Shown here piece after piece: positions 63,566 to 64,000 of a stretch of 64,000 nucleotides of DNA (the first letter of the stretch is position 1; every line of letters starts with the position of its first letter). A model generated the notes under the pieces. It searched no databases. It saw only the letters and a program-made list of their open reading frames with translations, and was not told the origin of the DNA. This DNA comes from Pseudomonas morbosilactucae. Its GTDB lineage: Bacteria > Pseudomonadota > Gammaproteobacteria > Pseudomonadales > Pseudomonadaceae. Both the position numbers and the translations under genes were made by a program. The stretch lies in contig NZ_JALQCW010000069.1 in NCBI RefSeq assembly GCF_023241715.1, forward strand, positions 1-64,000. Reading direction: 5' to 3'.

Positions 63566-64000
63566 TCAGCTGGCGGTGGCCAACAACACGTCATGCACCG
63601 AGCGGCTGTGACCGCGGGATTTGCCGTGTTCGTACAAGGACGCGGCGATTTCCTCGGCCCGGATCGGCAGTACCGACAGCAAGGTATCGCTCAGGCCATG
63701 GCTGGCCTGGCTGAAGCCCTGCATGTAGATGCCGGCTTTGCAGCGCTCGTCGGTGATGACCCGGTAGTTGCGGTCCACTTCGAAGTCACCCAGGTAGTCT
63801 GCCAATGGCGCCAGCAACTGGCGGTGGGTCTGCCGCTCGTAACCGGTGGCCAGGACGACCGCGTCGTAATGACGAACGCTACGCTCCCCCGTGGCCTTGT
63901 TCACCAGCACCAACTCAATGCCCTGTTCAGTGGCGTTGGCTTGTTCGATGGTGGTCAGGGTACGGAAGACATGGCGGGCAATACCGGAGACTTTCTGCCG
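63566..64000 (-). CDS. pvdA: L-ornithine N5-monooxygenase, C-terminal part (5' end outside window)
   Basis: The last 144 residues of the FAD- and NADPH-dependent enzyme that makes N5-hydroxyornithine, the first step in building the hydroxamate ligands of pyoverdine. The conserved block VVLATGYERQTHRQLL (ATGY motif) and the C-terminal MQGFSQASHGLSDTLLSVLP are nearly diagnostic of PvdA. The frame is open through base 64000. A strong terminator follows. In Pseudomonas the gene is driven by PvdS under iron limitation; the promoter is outside the window. Confidence 0.93.
   Translation of the reverse strand, partial: RQKVSGIARHVFRTLTTIEQANATEQGIELVLVNKATGERSVRHYDAVVLATGYERQTHRQLLAPLADYLGDFEVDRNYRVITDERCKAGIYMQGFSQASHGLSDTLLSVLPIRAEEIAASLYEHGKSRGHSRSVHDVLLATAS

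Noticed and set aside
1..64000. CRISPR arrays, prophage, insertion sequences, tRNA or rRNA genes
   Set aside because: No spaced direct-repeat arrays, transposase or phage-like proteins, terminal inverted repeats or cloverleaf patterns were seen anywhere in the window.

Overview
The window is about 64 kb of GC-rich DNA from a fluorescent Pseudomonas, most likely the P. fluorescens group. The main reason is the C-terminal end of a pyoverdine gene, pvdA (L-ornithine N5-monooxygenase), at the right edge. Other support comes from a P. fluorescens-type REP doublet, Anr boxes, Fur/TonB and FecI-FecR iron systems, and a nearly gap-free layout. I see no tRNA, rRNA, prophage, insertion sequence or CRISPR array.

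Layout. 0-9 kb: the end of a chemotaxis receptor, a VOC protein, two unknown genes, a GlxA-type AraC regulator, a metallo-beta-lactamase-fold hydrolase, a PAS hybrid histidine kinase, a LysE exporter convergent with an Lrp regulator, an RBBP9-type hydrolase and a frameshifted TauE/SafE permease. 9-13 kb: a GntR/UTRA regulator divergent from a fumarase-superfamily lyase and a DctA-like carrier, a self-contained uptake and catabolic unit. 13-17 kb: a secreted alpha/beta hydrolase, a Fur-boxed TonB receptor and small membrane or unknown genes. 17-27.6 kb: a giant cyclic beta-1,2-glucan synthase (about 2,900 aa, one frameshift), overlapped by a Crp/Fnr-like gene and followed by a second one.

27.7-34 kb: a compact signalling locus made of an unknown helical protein, a double-domain KaiC-like ATPase, a GGDEF-plus-histidine-kinase fusion and a PAS-PAS-PAS-GGDEF-EAL protein. 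It joins a KaiC-type ATPase to phosphorelay and cyclic-di-GMP modules and is my first choice for an under-described system. 34-39.6 kb: a copper/metal cluster (SCO, PCuAC, DUF2946, TonB receptor, frameshifted PepSY protein). 39.8-42 kb: a universal stress protein and a zinc alcohol dehydrogenase, each with an Anr-type box upstream. 42-44.8 kb: an EmrAB-type efflux pair. 44.8-55.2 kb: a five-gene minus-strand operon, DUF4132-MoxR-DUF5682-VWA-SWIM, in the same order as E. coli yehI-yehL-yehM-yehP-yehQ. 55.5-59.5 kb: a complete FecI/FecR/receptor cell-surface signalling system. 59.7-64 kb: a receiver-like protein without its phosphoacceptor Asp, the Mg2+ P-type ATPase MgtA with a long leader, and the end of pvdA.

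Four genes (TauE/SafE, glucan synthase, PepSY, DUF4132) are broken by five frameshifts. Each one is repaired by adding a single base, in most cases in a G/C run. This pattern looks more like sequencing or assembly deletions than gene decay, and all gene calls here should be read with that in mind.
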